This document shows, piece after piece, positions 9,271 through 19,800 of a stretch of 64,000 nucleotides of DNA. Position numbers and translations under genes: made by a program. Below the pieces are notes generated by a model, which was not told where the DNA came from, ran no database searches, and worked only from the letters and a program-made list of their open reading frames with translations. Location: assembly GCF_014836715.1 (NCBI RefSeq), contig NZ_JACSQI010000005.1:1-64000 (forward strand). The letters are read 5' to 3'. The stretch comes from Escherichia whittamii (GTDB taxonomy: Bacteria > Pseudomonadota > Gammaproteobacteria > Enterobacterales > Enterobacteriaceae). Position 1 is the first letter of the stretch. Each line of letters starts with the position of its first letter.

Positions 9271-12200
9271 ATGAGACAGTTTATCTATCAGGACGAAAAA
9301 TCATATAAATTCTGGGCGATTGAGCAACAGGGAAACGAGTTGCATATCAGCTGGGGAAAAGTTGGTACCCAAGGGCAAAGCCAGGTAAAAAGCTTTGCGG
9401 ATGTTGCGGCAGCGGAAAAAGCGGAACTGAAGCTGATCGCAGAGAAAACGAAAAAAGGCTATGTGGAAGGCGATTCAGCAAATGTGAATCTCCCACTCGC
9501 CACCAAAGTCACTCCTGAAGTTAAAATTTTCCCTGAGAGTAAAAACAAACGCCCATGGCTGGCTGATGATGCGGTCATTCCGTTAACTGATGATATTAAT
9601 CGCTTTGCTTTTCCTCATCGCACCAGGCCAAGAGAAATTAATTATCTGCGCAATAAAGGTGAGATATGGAAACGTATTGCAGATAACACCGATGCATATG
9701 ATTTAAAAGAATACTACAGTTCTTATCCGGAAAACTGGCGACAGGCGTTTGCCGAATTACAGTTGCGAATTCAGGATAATCTACAGACAGGGAGTGCACA
9801 ATCTGACGCTGCATTACTCTGGCACTTAAGGAACTCTTACTCAACAGATGAACTGGTCGATGACTTAGTCGTTCGTTGTGGCCTGGAAAGTACCGTTGAA
9901 ATCGCCCTTCTATCTTTTCAACTTATAATATTTGATGATGACTCTGAGGATGATGAGGTGAATGTAGTAACCAATATTCCTCTGGATCTCAAAGCAGAAT
10001 CACTACCAAACTGGCATCAACGCCTATGTCATCATCTTTCACTCGCTTCAGAAGATGAGTGGCAACGCTGTGTAGATAAAGTACTCGCAGCCATTCCCTC
10101 GCTCTCCCCAGCACGGCAACCTTTTGCGGCGTTACTGCTCCCTGAACGCCCGGATATTGCCAATGCTATGGCTCTACGCTATGCAGACCAAAACGTTCCG
10201 GCGATGACCTGGTTAAGACTGGTGGTAACCGATGACACAGCTCTGACCACAGCGGAAAAATACGACTTCCCACCGTTGCATCGTGATTTTCGCGCTTATC
10301 TGGCAATGTTGCTGGCAAATCATGGGATGTGCGGTGTAAGCCGGATACTTCTTGAGTTAACGGAAGATCATTCTGACAATCCCTGTTATCTCTTCGATCG
10401 CATCAGCGAGACTGAAAACCTTGTCAAATGGCTATGGAAAACGAATCACCCGGATGCGATTCAAATTCTGATCCTCGGTGTAATTGGCAAGAAAAAGCAC
10501 CTGGAATACTTAAGCAAAGCCTGTCAAAAGCATCCCGCTGCGGCTATTGCGGCTTACGCTACTTTGCTGGCAACACATGAAAATAAAGAGTGGCGTAACG
10601 CACTTGTCAAACTGATTACCGTCACGCCAGAGTTGGTATGTGACGTCATTCCCTGGGTTAATGCTAAAGCGGCAGGCATCTTATCTGAATGCCGTCCGCA
10701 ACCAGTCGCTGAAGAATGCGAATACGCCACTGCGGATATGTTGCCGGAGATGTTTGTGTCGCCGCCCTGGATGACCAAAGAGAAAAAGAAAAATACGCTG
10801 GTGTTTGATCTTCCTGTGCTTCCAGTTCCTTCTGTTTCGGATATCACTCCAGAGATTGCCAAAAAACTAACCCGTACTTACCTTGTCACACGCTTCCAGC
10901 AAATAGCCCAACAGCAGGCATCAAAACAAACATTGTTTACCGACCTGCCGCCGATGGAAAAAGCAAGTTGGGAGACACACTTAGTCCCCCTTACGCAAGA
11001 ACAGCAAATTCTGTGGTATCTGGGTTTTGACAAATGGCGGGAGAGCGGAGAAAAAATATACGAAAAAGTTCCGGCACCACAAAGCGCCGTTGATGCCCTG
11101 TTACGCTTCGATTTTCCAGCACTCAATGCTGAATTTGCGCAATACCATAACAATGCCTACAAAAGCTGGAATCTCATTGCCCTCTGTTACCTGCCTGGTC
11201 AACAGGCCATTTCTTTTCTTAACCAGATAGTCAAAGAAGATAACTACTCTGGTGAGGGAAATATTCTGGCAATTTTTGGAAGCGCCGCCATTCCTGCATT
11301 TATGACCTGCCTGCAACGTGAGCCACAACGGTTGTGGTTTTTCACCTTCTTCCTTGGTGTTAGTGAATTGGCATGGCCAATGGCGCAACGACTCCAGAAA
11401 AAAATGTCTTATGAAGATGCGCGAAACTGGCTAACGGATTACCCGCGCCATGCCGCCACCGGACTACTTCCTGTGGCTCTGGGCAAACAAGGAAAAGATC
11501 GTGATTATGCCCGCCAGGCACTCCGTCTGCTGGTGAATTTAAACCAGCGAGAAACGATTGAGGAAATAGCCCAGGGGTATAATCAACCTGATGTTTTAGC
11601 GGCGCTGGCAACATTATTTGATAGCGATCCGCTTGAGGAGCATCCCGCAAAAATCGCTCCGCTCCCAGGCTTCTATCAGTTCACCTTATGGCGCAGACCT
11701 CGGCTTAAAAGTAATAACCTGCCTCTGCCAGATGACGCTATGCGCCACCTTGGCACAATGTTGAGCTTTCCTCGCGACATCACCCCCTACGCAGGGCTGG
11801 ATATCATCAAAGAAACCTGCACCCGCGAATCACTGGCTGACTTTGGCTGGGAGCTGTATACCGCCTGGACAGAAGCTGGCGCACCAGCAAAAGAAAACTG
11901 GGCATTTACCTCGCTGGGGATTTTAGGCAATGACGACACCGCGCGTAAATTAACTCCGCTTATCCGTGCCTGGCCTGGAGAATCCCAGCATAAACGCGCG
12001 GTTTACGGGCTGGATGTATTAGCTGATATTGGCAGCGATATTGCGCTAATGTTGCTTAATGGCATTGCACAAAAGATTAAATTCAAAGTATTGCAGGAAC
12101 ATGCCCGCGACAAAATCAACATGGTCGCTGAAAACCGTGGGCTGACTATGGCCGAACTGGAAGACCGCCTGGCTCCAGATTTGGGGCTTGATATCAACGG

Positions 12201-13086
12201 TTCGCTGACACTTGATTTCGGCCCACGTCAATTCACCGTTGGTTTTGACGAAACCTTAAAACCCGTTGTTCGCGACGCAAACGGTAAAGTTCTGAAAGAC
12301 TTACCCAAACCAAACCAGAGCGATGATGAAACACTGGCAACTGACGCCGTTAACCGCTTCAAACAATTAAAAAAAGATGTACGCGCCATCGCCGGCCAGC
12401 AAATTACCCGCCTGGAGCAAGCTATGTGCCAGCGTAGGCGCTGGACTGCAGAACAGTTCCGCCTGTTTCTGGCGGAACATCCGCTGATGCGCCACTTAAC
12501 CCGACGACTGTTATGGGGGGTGTATACCGACAAAAACATGCTGATTGCCGGCTTCCGGGTCGCAGAAGACGGCACTTACAGCGATGCGCAGGATGAACTA
12601 TTCACGCTGCCAGCAGGAAACATAGGTATTCCGCATGTGCTGGAAATCTCCCCTGAATCCGCCACTACATTCAGGCAAATTTACGCTGATTACGAACTGC
12701 TTCCCCCCTTCCAACAGCTCGATCGTGGTAGTTATCGTCTTGCTGATAATGAACGTAGCGCCCACGAACTGACGCGCTGGGACGGACGTCTTTGCCAGGC
12801 CGGACGCATTGTCGGCCTGGAACGCAGAGGCTGGCAACGCCTGGAGGAAAGCGGCAGCGTCTATGCAATGCGAAAATCTACCTCTTATGGCGATATCGAG
12901 CTTGAAACAGAACCTTTTTCATTAATTTATGGCGAAACGGGATATGGCGACCTGTTGCCTGTTGAAAGCGTAAAAATGAGTTCACCGGGTAACCGCGACA
13001 GTAAACAATCCTCACTCACGTTCTCCGCGCTCGACGACATCACCGCCAGCGAACTCATTAACGACATTGAATCACTGTTTGATTAA
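9271..13086 (+). CDS. WGR-DUF4132 protein, first of three paralogues
   Basis: A 1271-residue protein of unknown function. Residues 1-64 are a WGR domain (SWGKVGTQGQ with W28-G29, ending KKGY), a fold also found in poly(ADP-ribose) polymerases, where it contacts DNA ends. A long, poorly conserved central part of helical-repeat appearance follows, and then a conserved C-terminal half from about residue 800 (WAFTSLGILGNDD, LAPDLGLD, DFGPRQFTVGFDE, the RRRW region, ADYELLPPFQQLDR) corresponding to DUF4132. The protein ends ELINDIESLFD, as does its neighbour. It starts an operon with the next two genes (12- and 9-base gaps). Downstream lies yehLMPQ, so a role beside that MoxR/VWA module is likely but inferred. 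In K-12 this cluster is reduced and partly broken; here it is open throughout. Confidence 0.85.
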   Translation: MRQFIYQDEKSYKFWAIEQQGNELHISWGKVGTQGQSQVKSFADVAAAEKAELKLIAEKTKKGYVEGDSANVNLPLATKVTPEVKIFPESKNKRPWLADDAVIPLTDDINRFAFPHRTRPREINYLRNKGEIWKRIADNTDAYDLKEYYSSYPENWRQAFAELQLRIQDNLQTGSAQSDAALLWHLRNSYSTDELVDDLVVRCGLESTVEIALLSFQLIIFDDDSEDDEVNVVTNIPLDLKAESLPNWHQRLCHHLSLASEDEWQRCVDKVLAAIPSLSPARQPFAALLLPERPDIANAMALRYADQNVPAMTWLRLVVTDDTALTTAEKYDFPPLHRDFRAYLAMLLANHGMCGVSRILLELTEDHSDNPCYLFDRISETENLVKWLWKTNHPDAIQILILGVIGKKKHLEYLSKACQKHPAAAIAAYATLLATHENKEWRNALVKLITVTPELVCDVIPWVNAKAAGILSECRPQPVAEECEYATADMLPEMFVSPPWMTKEKKKNTLVFDLPVLPVPSVSDITPEIAKKLTRTYLVTRFQQIAQQQASKQTLFTDLPPMEKASWETHLVPLTQEQQILWYLGFDKWRESGEKIYEKVPAPQSAVDALLRFDFPALNAEFAQYHNNAYKSWNLIALCYLPGQQAISFLNQIVKEDNYSGEGNILAIFGSAAIPAFMTCLQREPQRLWFFTFFLGVSELAWPMAQRLQKKMSYEDARNWLTDYPRHAATGLLPVALGKQGKDRDYARQALRLLVNLNQRETIEEIAQGYNQPDVLAALATLFDSDPLEEHPAKIAPLPGFYQFTLWRRPRLKSNNLPLPDDAMRHLGTMLSFPRDITPYAGLDIIKETCTRESLADFGWELYTAWTEAGAPAKENWAFTSLGILGNDDTARKLTPLIRAWPGESQHKRAVYGLDVLADIGSDIALMLLNGIAQKIKFKVLQEHARDKINMVAENRGLTMAELEDRLAPDLGLDINGSLTLDFGPRQFTVGFDETLKPVVRDANGKVLKDLPKPNQSDDETLATDAVNRFKQLKKDVRAIAGQQITRLEQAMCQRRRWTAEQFRLFLAEHPLMRHLTRRLLWGVYTDKNMLIAGFRVAEDGTYSDAQDELFTLPAGNIGIPHVLEISPESATTFRQIYADYELLPPFQQLDRGSYRLADNERSAHELTRWDGRLCQAGRIVGLERRGWQRLEESGSVYAMRKSTSYGDIELETEPFSLIYGETGYGDLLPVESVKMSSPGNRDSKQSSLTFSALDDITASELINDIESLFD

Positions 13087-13098
13087 AAGGATTTAGCA

Positions 13099-16000
13099 AT
13101 GAAAACCTATATTTATCAGGATGAAAAATCACATAAATTCTGGGCGGTTGAGCAGCAGGGAAATGAACTGCATATCAGTTGGGGCAAAGTCGGCACCAAC
13201 GGGCAAAGCCAGGTAAAAAGCTTTGCTGATGCGGCGGCGGCGGAAAAAGCGGAACTGAAGCTGATTGCGGAGAAGGTGAAGAAGGGGTATGTGGAGCAAG
13301 CGAAGGATAATCATTCAAAACAGACTCACACGGTAACGAAATCTCTCGAATTGCCTGACTATTCCACTATCATTCAGGAACAGACCTCAGTTACACCAGA
13401 AATCTGCGCAGCTGACAAAAATACAGATGTTGTTTTACCGTGGCTGGCGAAAGATATAGCTGTCGTTTTTCCACCCGAAGTTGTACACACCACGTTCAGC
13501 CATCGCCGCTTTCCCGGAGTTCCTGTTCAGCAAGCAGACAAATTGACCCAGTTACGCCGTTTAGCCTGTAGCGTGTCGCAACGGGATAATAAAACAGCCA
13601 CATTTAACTTCAGCGCCTGTTCTTTAGAATGGCAAAACGCCATCGCCCAGGCGCTCAGTCAGATCGACAGCCTGAAAACAACACAGTTACCATCACCCGT
13701 AATGGCTGTACTCACGGCACTTGAAATGAAATGCACAAGATATAAAGAGCGTGAGGATGTTATGGATCAGATTATTCAGGAAGGCGGTCTGGATTATGCT
13801 ACTGACGTAATAATACATCTTCAACAAATATCTATTGAATGGGATTATGTCAACAATAATATTGTTTTCCTGTCGTCTGACATTTCACCTGATTACTTGC
13901 AGCAATATTCCAGCTTTGAATTACGCCTACGTAAACATTTATCACTGGCTGAAGAGTCTCTTTGGGAGAAATGTGCGGATAAACTTATCACTGCAATCCC
14001 AAATATTCCAGAATGGCGACAGCCATTAATTGCCCTGTTGTTACCTGAAAAACCAGAAGTTGCACATGAAATTGCTCATCGTCTACTTAGACAAAAAAAA
14101 TCACCCGCACTTGAGTGGCTAAAAATAGTGGCAACTGATGAACACATTCTTGCCTCATTAGAAAAATATTACGAGCAATATAAAGTTTTTGATAATTATT
14201 ATCATGGTGCCATATGGACAGCTACTGTATTACAAGAGCAAGGTGTTGCAGCCCTGCCCCGATTTGCTCCGTATGCTGCTAGTGACTACTGCGGCGATGT
14301 TCTGCGCCATATCAATCATCCGTTCGCGTTGACACTGCTTATACGTGTAGCTGGGCAATCTAAACGCTGTCATGAACGAATGATGAAAGCCTGCGCTTCA
14401 TTTCCACATGCAGCGCTGGCGGCATTAGCAGAACTCCTAGCACAAAAAGATGAAAAGCGCTGGCGCATGATGCTAATGGCAATGCTTATCTCACAACCAG
14501 CATTAGCAGAGCGGGTAATCCCCTGGCTATCTGCCCCGGCAGCTACCGTGCTGAAATCATGCCAGCAACAGCTGATACAACCTTCAGTTTATGCAAACGC
14601 CGATATGTTACCTACCGTATTAGTCTCACCGCCCTGGCTGGCTAAAAAGAAAAAATCGACGATTTCAGTGCTGGATTTAGCACCACTTAGCCTCGAATCT
14701 GTATGCACAATAACCGACACAGAAGCTAAAGAGTTTCAAACTCGTTGGGACTGGGAGCCGCAAAAGCCAGGTGAAGGTGCTAAAGATTTCCTTTACTCAC
14801 TGGGATATCGCCGCTGGGATTTTGACACATATAAATATATTGGTGCTTCTGACTCAGCAATTGATGCCTGGGAACGAGAGGACTTCGCCGCACTCATTCA
14901 AATGTTTAAAGCACATCACGCGCCGTATCAGAGGGAATGGCACCTCAACTCACTTCCCTTTTTACCCATGCAAAAAGCAATCAAGCTATGGGAGTTTCTC
15001 AGCAAAGAACCACACACTGCGGTGAAACCTGTCATGCTTTATTTGCGGCTTGCAGGTATGAGTGGTTTTCTGCACTCGTTTTCACGCTACCCTCAAGAAG
15101 GTTTTGCTATTGCTGATTATTTTGCATCTACGGAACTGGCACCCGCCATCGCCCGCGCCTTCAACAAACTCAAAACCCTACGACAAGACGCCCGCACCTG
15201 GCTGTTGAAATACCCGGAACATGCCATTACCGGCCTGCTGCCTGCAGCGCTCGGCAAAGCCGGTGAAGCCCAGGATAACGCCCGCGCTGCCTTGCGTATG
15301 CTTACCGAAAACGGTCATCAGCCATTACTGGCAGAAATCGCCCGGCGTTATAACCAGCCGGAAGTAACAGACGCGGTGAACGCTCTGCTTGCGCTCGATC
15401 CCTTAGATAATCACCCGACAAAAATCCCCACTCTTCCGAGCTTTTACCAGCCATCGCTCTGGACGCGCCCGGTATTAAAAGTAAATGCACAATCACTGCC
15501 AGATAGCGCCCTCCTCCACCTCGGCGAAATGCTCCGCTTCCCCCAGGAAGAGGCACTGTATCCGGGGTTATTACAGGTGAAAGACGCCTGCACCGCCGAC
15601 TCACTGGCAGAATTTGCCTGGGATATGTTTACCGCCTGGCAGACCGCTGGCGCACCGTCAAAAGAGAGCTGGGCATTCTCCGCCTTAGGTGTTCTCGGTA
15701 ACGATGATACCGCCCGCAAACTGACGCCATTAATCCGCGCCTGGCCTGGTGAATCCCAGCATAAACGCGCCACTGTCGGGCTGGATATCCTCGCCGCTAT
15801 CGGCAGCGACATCGCTCTGATGCAGCTTAACGGCATCGCCCAGAAACTGAAATTCAAAGCATTACAGGAGCGGGCAAAAGAAAAAATTGCCGATATTGCC
15901 GAAAGCCGTGAACTCACGGTAGCGGAGCTTGAAGATCGCCTGGCCCCGGACCTCGGTCTGGATGATAACGGTTCGTTGCTGCTGGATTTCGGTCCACGTC

Positions 16001-16887
16001 AATTCACTGTCAGCTTTGATGAAACCTTAAAACCGTTTGTACGTGATGCTTCCGGCAGCCGCCTGAAAGATTTACCTAAACCGAACAAAAGCGATGATGA
16101 ATCACAGGCGAACGAGGCAGTTAACCGCTACAAACTGCTGAAAAAAGATGCTCGTACCGTCGCCGCCCAGCAGGTGGCAAGGCTGGAGTCCGCCATGTGC
16201 CTGCGCCGCCGCTGGTCGCCGGAAAACTTCCAGCTCTTTCTGGTTGAGCATCCGCTGGTTCGCCACTTAACCCGCCGTCTGATTTGGGGCGTTTATAGCG
16301 TCGATAACCAGCTACTGGCGTGCTTTCGCGTGGCGGAAGATAACAGCTACAGCACCGCTGACGATGACCTTTTCACTTTGCCTGAAGGCGATATCTCTAT
16401 TGGTATTCCTCACGTTCTGGAAATATCACCGACGGATGCCGCCGCCTTTGGTCAACTTTTTGCCGACTACGAACTGTTACCGCCGTTCCGCCAGCTTGAC
16501 CGTAACAGTTACGCCCTGACAGAAGCCGAGCGCAATGCCAGCGAACTGACCCGCTGGGCAGGTAGAAAATGCCCGAGCGGCCGGGTAATGGGGCTGGCGA
16601 ATAAAGGCTGGATGCGTGGTGAACCGCAGGATGCAGGTTGGATCGGCTGGATGATAAAACCTCTGGGCCGCTGGTCGTTAATCATGGAAATCGATGAAGG
16701 ATTTGCGGTAGGCATGTCGCCAGCCGAACTGAGCGCCGAGCAGCTTTTAAGTAAACTATGGCTGTGGGACGGCAAAGCAGAAAACTATGGCTGGGGACGT
16801 AATTCAACTCAGGAAGCACAGTTCTCCGTGCTCGACGACATTACCTCCAGCGAGCTGATTAACGATATTGAAGCACTGTTTGAATAA
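13099..16887 (+). CDS. molR: MolR-type WGR-DUF4132 protein, intact
   Basis: A 1262-residue paralogue of the preceding gene. The WGR domain (residues 1-64, SWGKVGTNGQ) is almost identical to it, the centre has diverged, and the C-terminal DUF4132 half is again similar (WAFSALGVLGNDD, DLGLDDNG, DFGPRQFTVSFDE, ending ELINDIEALFE). I match it by recall to the K-12 locus named molR, annotated as disrupted there; here the frame is complete. The name refers to an old molybdate-regulation proposal, and nothing in the sequence shows molybdate binding or a DNA-binding helix-turn-helix. It is cotranscribed with its two neighbours. A start ATG with AGGA upstream lies 12 bases after the previous stop. Confidence 0.85.
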   Translation: MKTYIYQDEKSHKFWAVEQQGNELHISWGKVGTNGQSQVKSFADAAAAEKAELKLIAEKVKKGYVEQAKDNHSKQTHTVTKSLELPDYSTIIQEQTSVTPEICAADKNTDVVLPWLAKDIAVVFPPEVVHTTFSHRRFPGVPVQQADKLTQLRRLACSVSQRDNKTATFNFSACSLEWQNAIAQALSQIDSLKTTQLPSPVMAVLTALEMKCTRYKEREDVMDQIIQEGGLDYATDVIIHLQQISIEWDYVNNNIVFLSSDISPDYLQQYSSFELRLRKHLSLAEESLWEKCADKLITAIPNIPEWRQPLIALLLPEKPEVAHEIAHRLLRQKKSPALEWLKIVATDEHILASLEKYYEQYKVFDNYYHGAIWTATVLQEQGVAALPRFAPYAASDYCGDVLRHINHPFALTLLIRVAGQSKRCHERMMKACASFPHAALAALAELLAQKDEKRWRMMLMAMLISQPALAERVIPWLSAPAATVLKSCQQQLIQPSVYANADMLPTVLVSPPWLAKKKKSTISVLDLAPLSLESVCTITDTEAKEFQTRWDWEPQKPGEGAKDFLYSLGYRRWDFDTYKYIGASDSAIDAWEREDFAALIQMFKAHHAPYQREWHLNSLPFLPMQKAIKLWEFLSKEPHTAVKPVMLYLRLAGMSGFLHSFSRYPQEGFAIADYFASTELAPAIARAFNKLKTLRQDARTWLLKYPEHAITGLLPAALGKAGEAQDNARAALRMLTENGHQPLLAEIARRYNQPEVTDAVNALLALDPLDNHPTKIPTLPSFYQPSLWTRPVLKVNAQSLPDSALLHLGEMLRFPQEEALYPGLLQVKDACTADSLAEFAWDMFTAWQTAGAPSKESWAFSALGVLGNDDTARKLTPLIRAWPGESQHKRATVGLDILAAIGSDIALMQLNGIAQKLKFKALQERAKEKIADIAESRELTVAELEDRLAPDLGLDDNGSLLLDFGPRQFTVSFDETLKPFVRDASGSRLKDLPKPNKSDDESQANEAVNRYKLLKKDARTVAAQQVARLESAMCLRRRWSPENFQLFLVEHPLVRHLTRRLIWGVYSVDNQLLACFRVAEDNSYSTADDDLFTLPEGDISIGIPHVLEISPTDAAAFGQLFADYELLPPFRQLDRNSYALTEAERNASELTRWAGRKCPSGRVMGLANKGWMRGEPQDAGWIGWMIKPLGRWSLIMEIDEGFAVGMSPAELSAEQLLSKLWLWDGKAENYGWGRNSTQEAQFSVLDDITSSELINDIEALFE

Positions 16888-16896
16888 GGAAAGAAC

Positions 16897-19800
16897 ATGA
16901 GCAAGGAATTACCGTGGCTGGCGGATAACGCGCAACTGGAACTGAAATATAAAAAAGGCAAAACGCCACTCAGTCATCGCAATTGGCCGGGAGAACCGGT
17001 GCCCGTTATCACTGAAAGCATCATTCAGACACTGGGTGATGAACTTTTGCTACGTGAAGGCAGCAAAGAAAATATTAGCTGGCAATATGAGCACTGTTCA
17101 GCAGAGTGGCTCGCCCCCATCAGACAAGCGATCGCACTGCTCGGCGAGCATAAGACATCAATATCTCCCCTTACAATGGCGGCACTGATCTGTATCGCAA
17201 ACAGTGACAATGAGCAGTTGCTGGATGAAATCGTCCAAAAAGAAGGGCTGGAATATGCAACGGATGTGGTGATAGCCCGTCAGAGTATTGCGCAGGGCTA
17301 CCGTACTGACCCATCAACAGTGCATTTAATGACAGTGACTGATGACCAGAGTTATGGCTATCGCTCAGAAACCTACAACGATTTCGATCTGCGACTGCGT
17401 AAACATCTTTCCCTGGCGGAAGAAAGCTGCTGGCAACGTTGCGCGGATAAACTCATTGCCGCACTGCCAGAAATACCCAAAGTTCGCCGTCCTTTTATTG
17501 CGCTGGTGCTGCCGGAAAAACCAGAAATTGCTAATAAGTTGGTAGGTCTTGAATGCCCGAGGACTCATTTTCATTCTAAAGAGTGGTTAAAAGCCGTAGC
17601 GACTGACCCTAAAGCGGTAACGAAACTTGAACGTTTCTGGGTCCTGGACATATTTAGTGATCGCGAAGCGAGTTATATGTCGCAGAAAAACCACTTCGGC
17701 TACGCGGCCTGTGCCGCCCTATTGCGCGAACAAGGGCTGGCAGCCATTCCTCGCCTCGCGTTGTATGCGCATAAAGAGGATTGCGGAAGCCTGTTGGTAC
17801 AAATTAACCATCCACAGGTCATCCGCATTTTGCTGCTCGTTGCCGATAAAAATAAACCCAGCCTGCAACGTGTTGCTAAATTCAGTAAAAATTTCCCCCA
17901 TGCGACGCTTGCCGCACTGGCAGAGCTTCTGGCGATAAAAGAACCACCTGCCCGCCCTGGTTATCCAATCATCGAAGACAAAAAGCTGCCTGCACAGCAA
18001 AAAGCTCGAGATGAATACTGGCGTATGCTGTTACAAACACTGATGGCATCGCAGCCACAACTGGCAGAAGAGGTGATGCCGTGGTTAAGTACAAATGCCC
18101 AAGCCGTGTTGAACGGCTATTTATCCGCACCGCCAACGCTTGCTATGGAAAGTCCTGAAAGCAATAACCAGCCTGAAATCCTTGTTTCACCGCCGTGGCG
18201 TCGTAAGAAAAAAATGACACTTCCGCGCCTTGATTTAGCGCCACTCGAATTAACACCACAAGTTTACTGGCAACCGGGCGAACGCGAGAGACTTAATTCA
18301 ACAGAATCTGCTCACTACTTCAGCACGGATTCTGTTGTCGAACGCTTAGAGCGAAAAAGTGGTCGTGTCGTATTGCAGGAATTGGGTTTTGGGGATGATG
18401 TATGGCTGTTTCAGAATTATATACTCCCCGGAAAACTGGATGCTGCACGCAATTCACTCATTGTTCAGTGGCATTACTACCCGGGGCGGGTTGAAGAGAT
18501 CCTGCATGGCTGGAATTCTCCGGAAGCACAATCCGCAGAACAGGCGCTTCGTAGCGGAGACGTTGAAGCATTAATTTACGCCTGGGAAAATGACAGCTAC
18601 TCGCGTTATCGTCGGGAAAAGAGTGTCTGGAATCTGTATTTGCTGGCACAGCTGCCACGAAAGATGGCACTGACGTTCTGGCTGCGTATCAATGAGAAAA
18701 AATACCTGTTCGCTGGCGAAGACTATTTTCTCAGTATCCTCGGACTGGATGCGCTACCCGGTCTGTTATTGGCTTTTTCACATCGTCCAAAAGAAACATT
18801 TCCGTTAATTTTAAATTTCGGCACAACCGAACTGGCGCTACCCGTTGCTCGCGTCTGGCGACGTTTCGCAGCGCAGCGTGATCTGGCTCGCCAGTGGATT
18901 TTGCAATGGCCGGAACATACGGCAACCGCCCTTATTCCACTCGTCTTTGCTAAACCCAGCGACAACAGCGAAGCGGCATTACTTACCCTTCGTTTACTGT
19001 ATGAACAGGGACATGGTGAATTGCTGCAAACCGTGGCAAACCGCTGGCAACGTACTGATATATGGCCAGCCCTGGAACAATTGCTTACCCAGAACCCGCT
19101 GGAAATTTACCCGCCACGCATACCAAAAGCACCTGATTTCTGGCATCCAGCAATGTGGTCCAGGCCGAGACTTATCTTTAATAATCAGCCGATTACCGAT
19201 GATGCTCTGGAAATTATCGGCGAAATGCTGCGCTTTACCCAGGGTGGGCGTTTTTATAATGGGCTGGAACAACTGAAAACGTTCTGCCAGCCGCAAACGC
19301 TGGCAGCTTTTGCCTGGGATCTCTTCACCGCCTGGCAACAAGCTGGCGCCCCCGCAAAAGATAACTGGGCATTTCTGGCGTTAAGTCTCTTTGGCGACGA
19401 AAGCACGGCTCGGGATCTGACGACACAGATCCTCGCCTGGCCACAGGAAGGAAAATCTGCCCGTGCCGTCAGTGGCCTGAACATCCTTACCCTGATGAAT
19501 AATGATATGGCGCTGATACAACTGCATCATATATCGCAACGGGCGAAATCCCGCCCCTTACGTGATAACGCGGCGGAATTTCTTCAGGTGGTCGCAGAAA
19601 ATCGCGGGTTAAGCCAAGAAGAGTTAGCGGACAGATTAGTCCCAACACTGGGTCTTGATGATCCACAGGCGTTAATTTTTGATTTTGGTCCACGGCAGTT
19701 TACCGTTCGCTTCGATGAAAACCTCACCCCGGTTATCTATGACCAGCAAAACGTTCGCCAGAAAAGCGTTCCCCGGTTGCGCGCTGATGACGATCAACTG

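Noticed and set aside
13099..16887. MolR as a molybdate-responsive transcription regulator
   Set aside because: No helix-turn-helix or molybdate-binding motif is visible; the name is historical and the domains are WGR and DUF4132.
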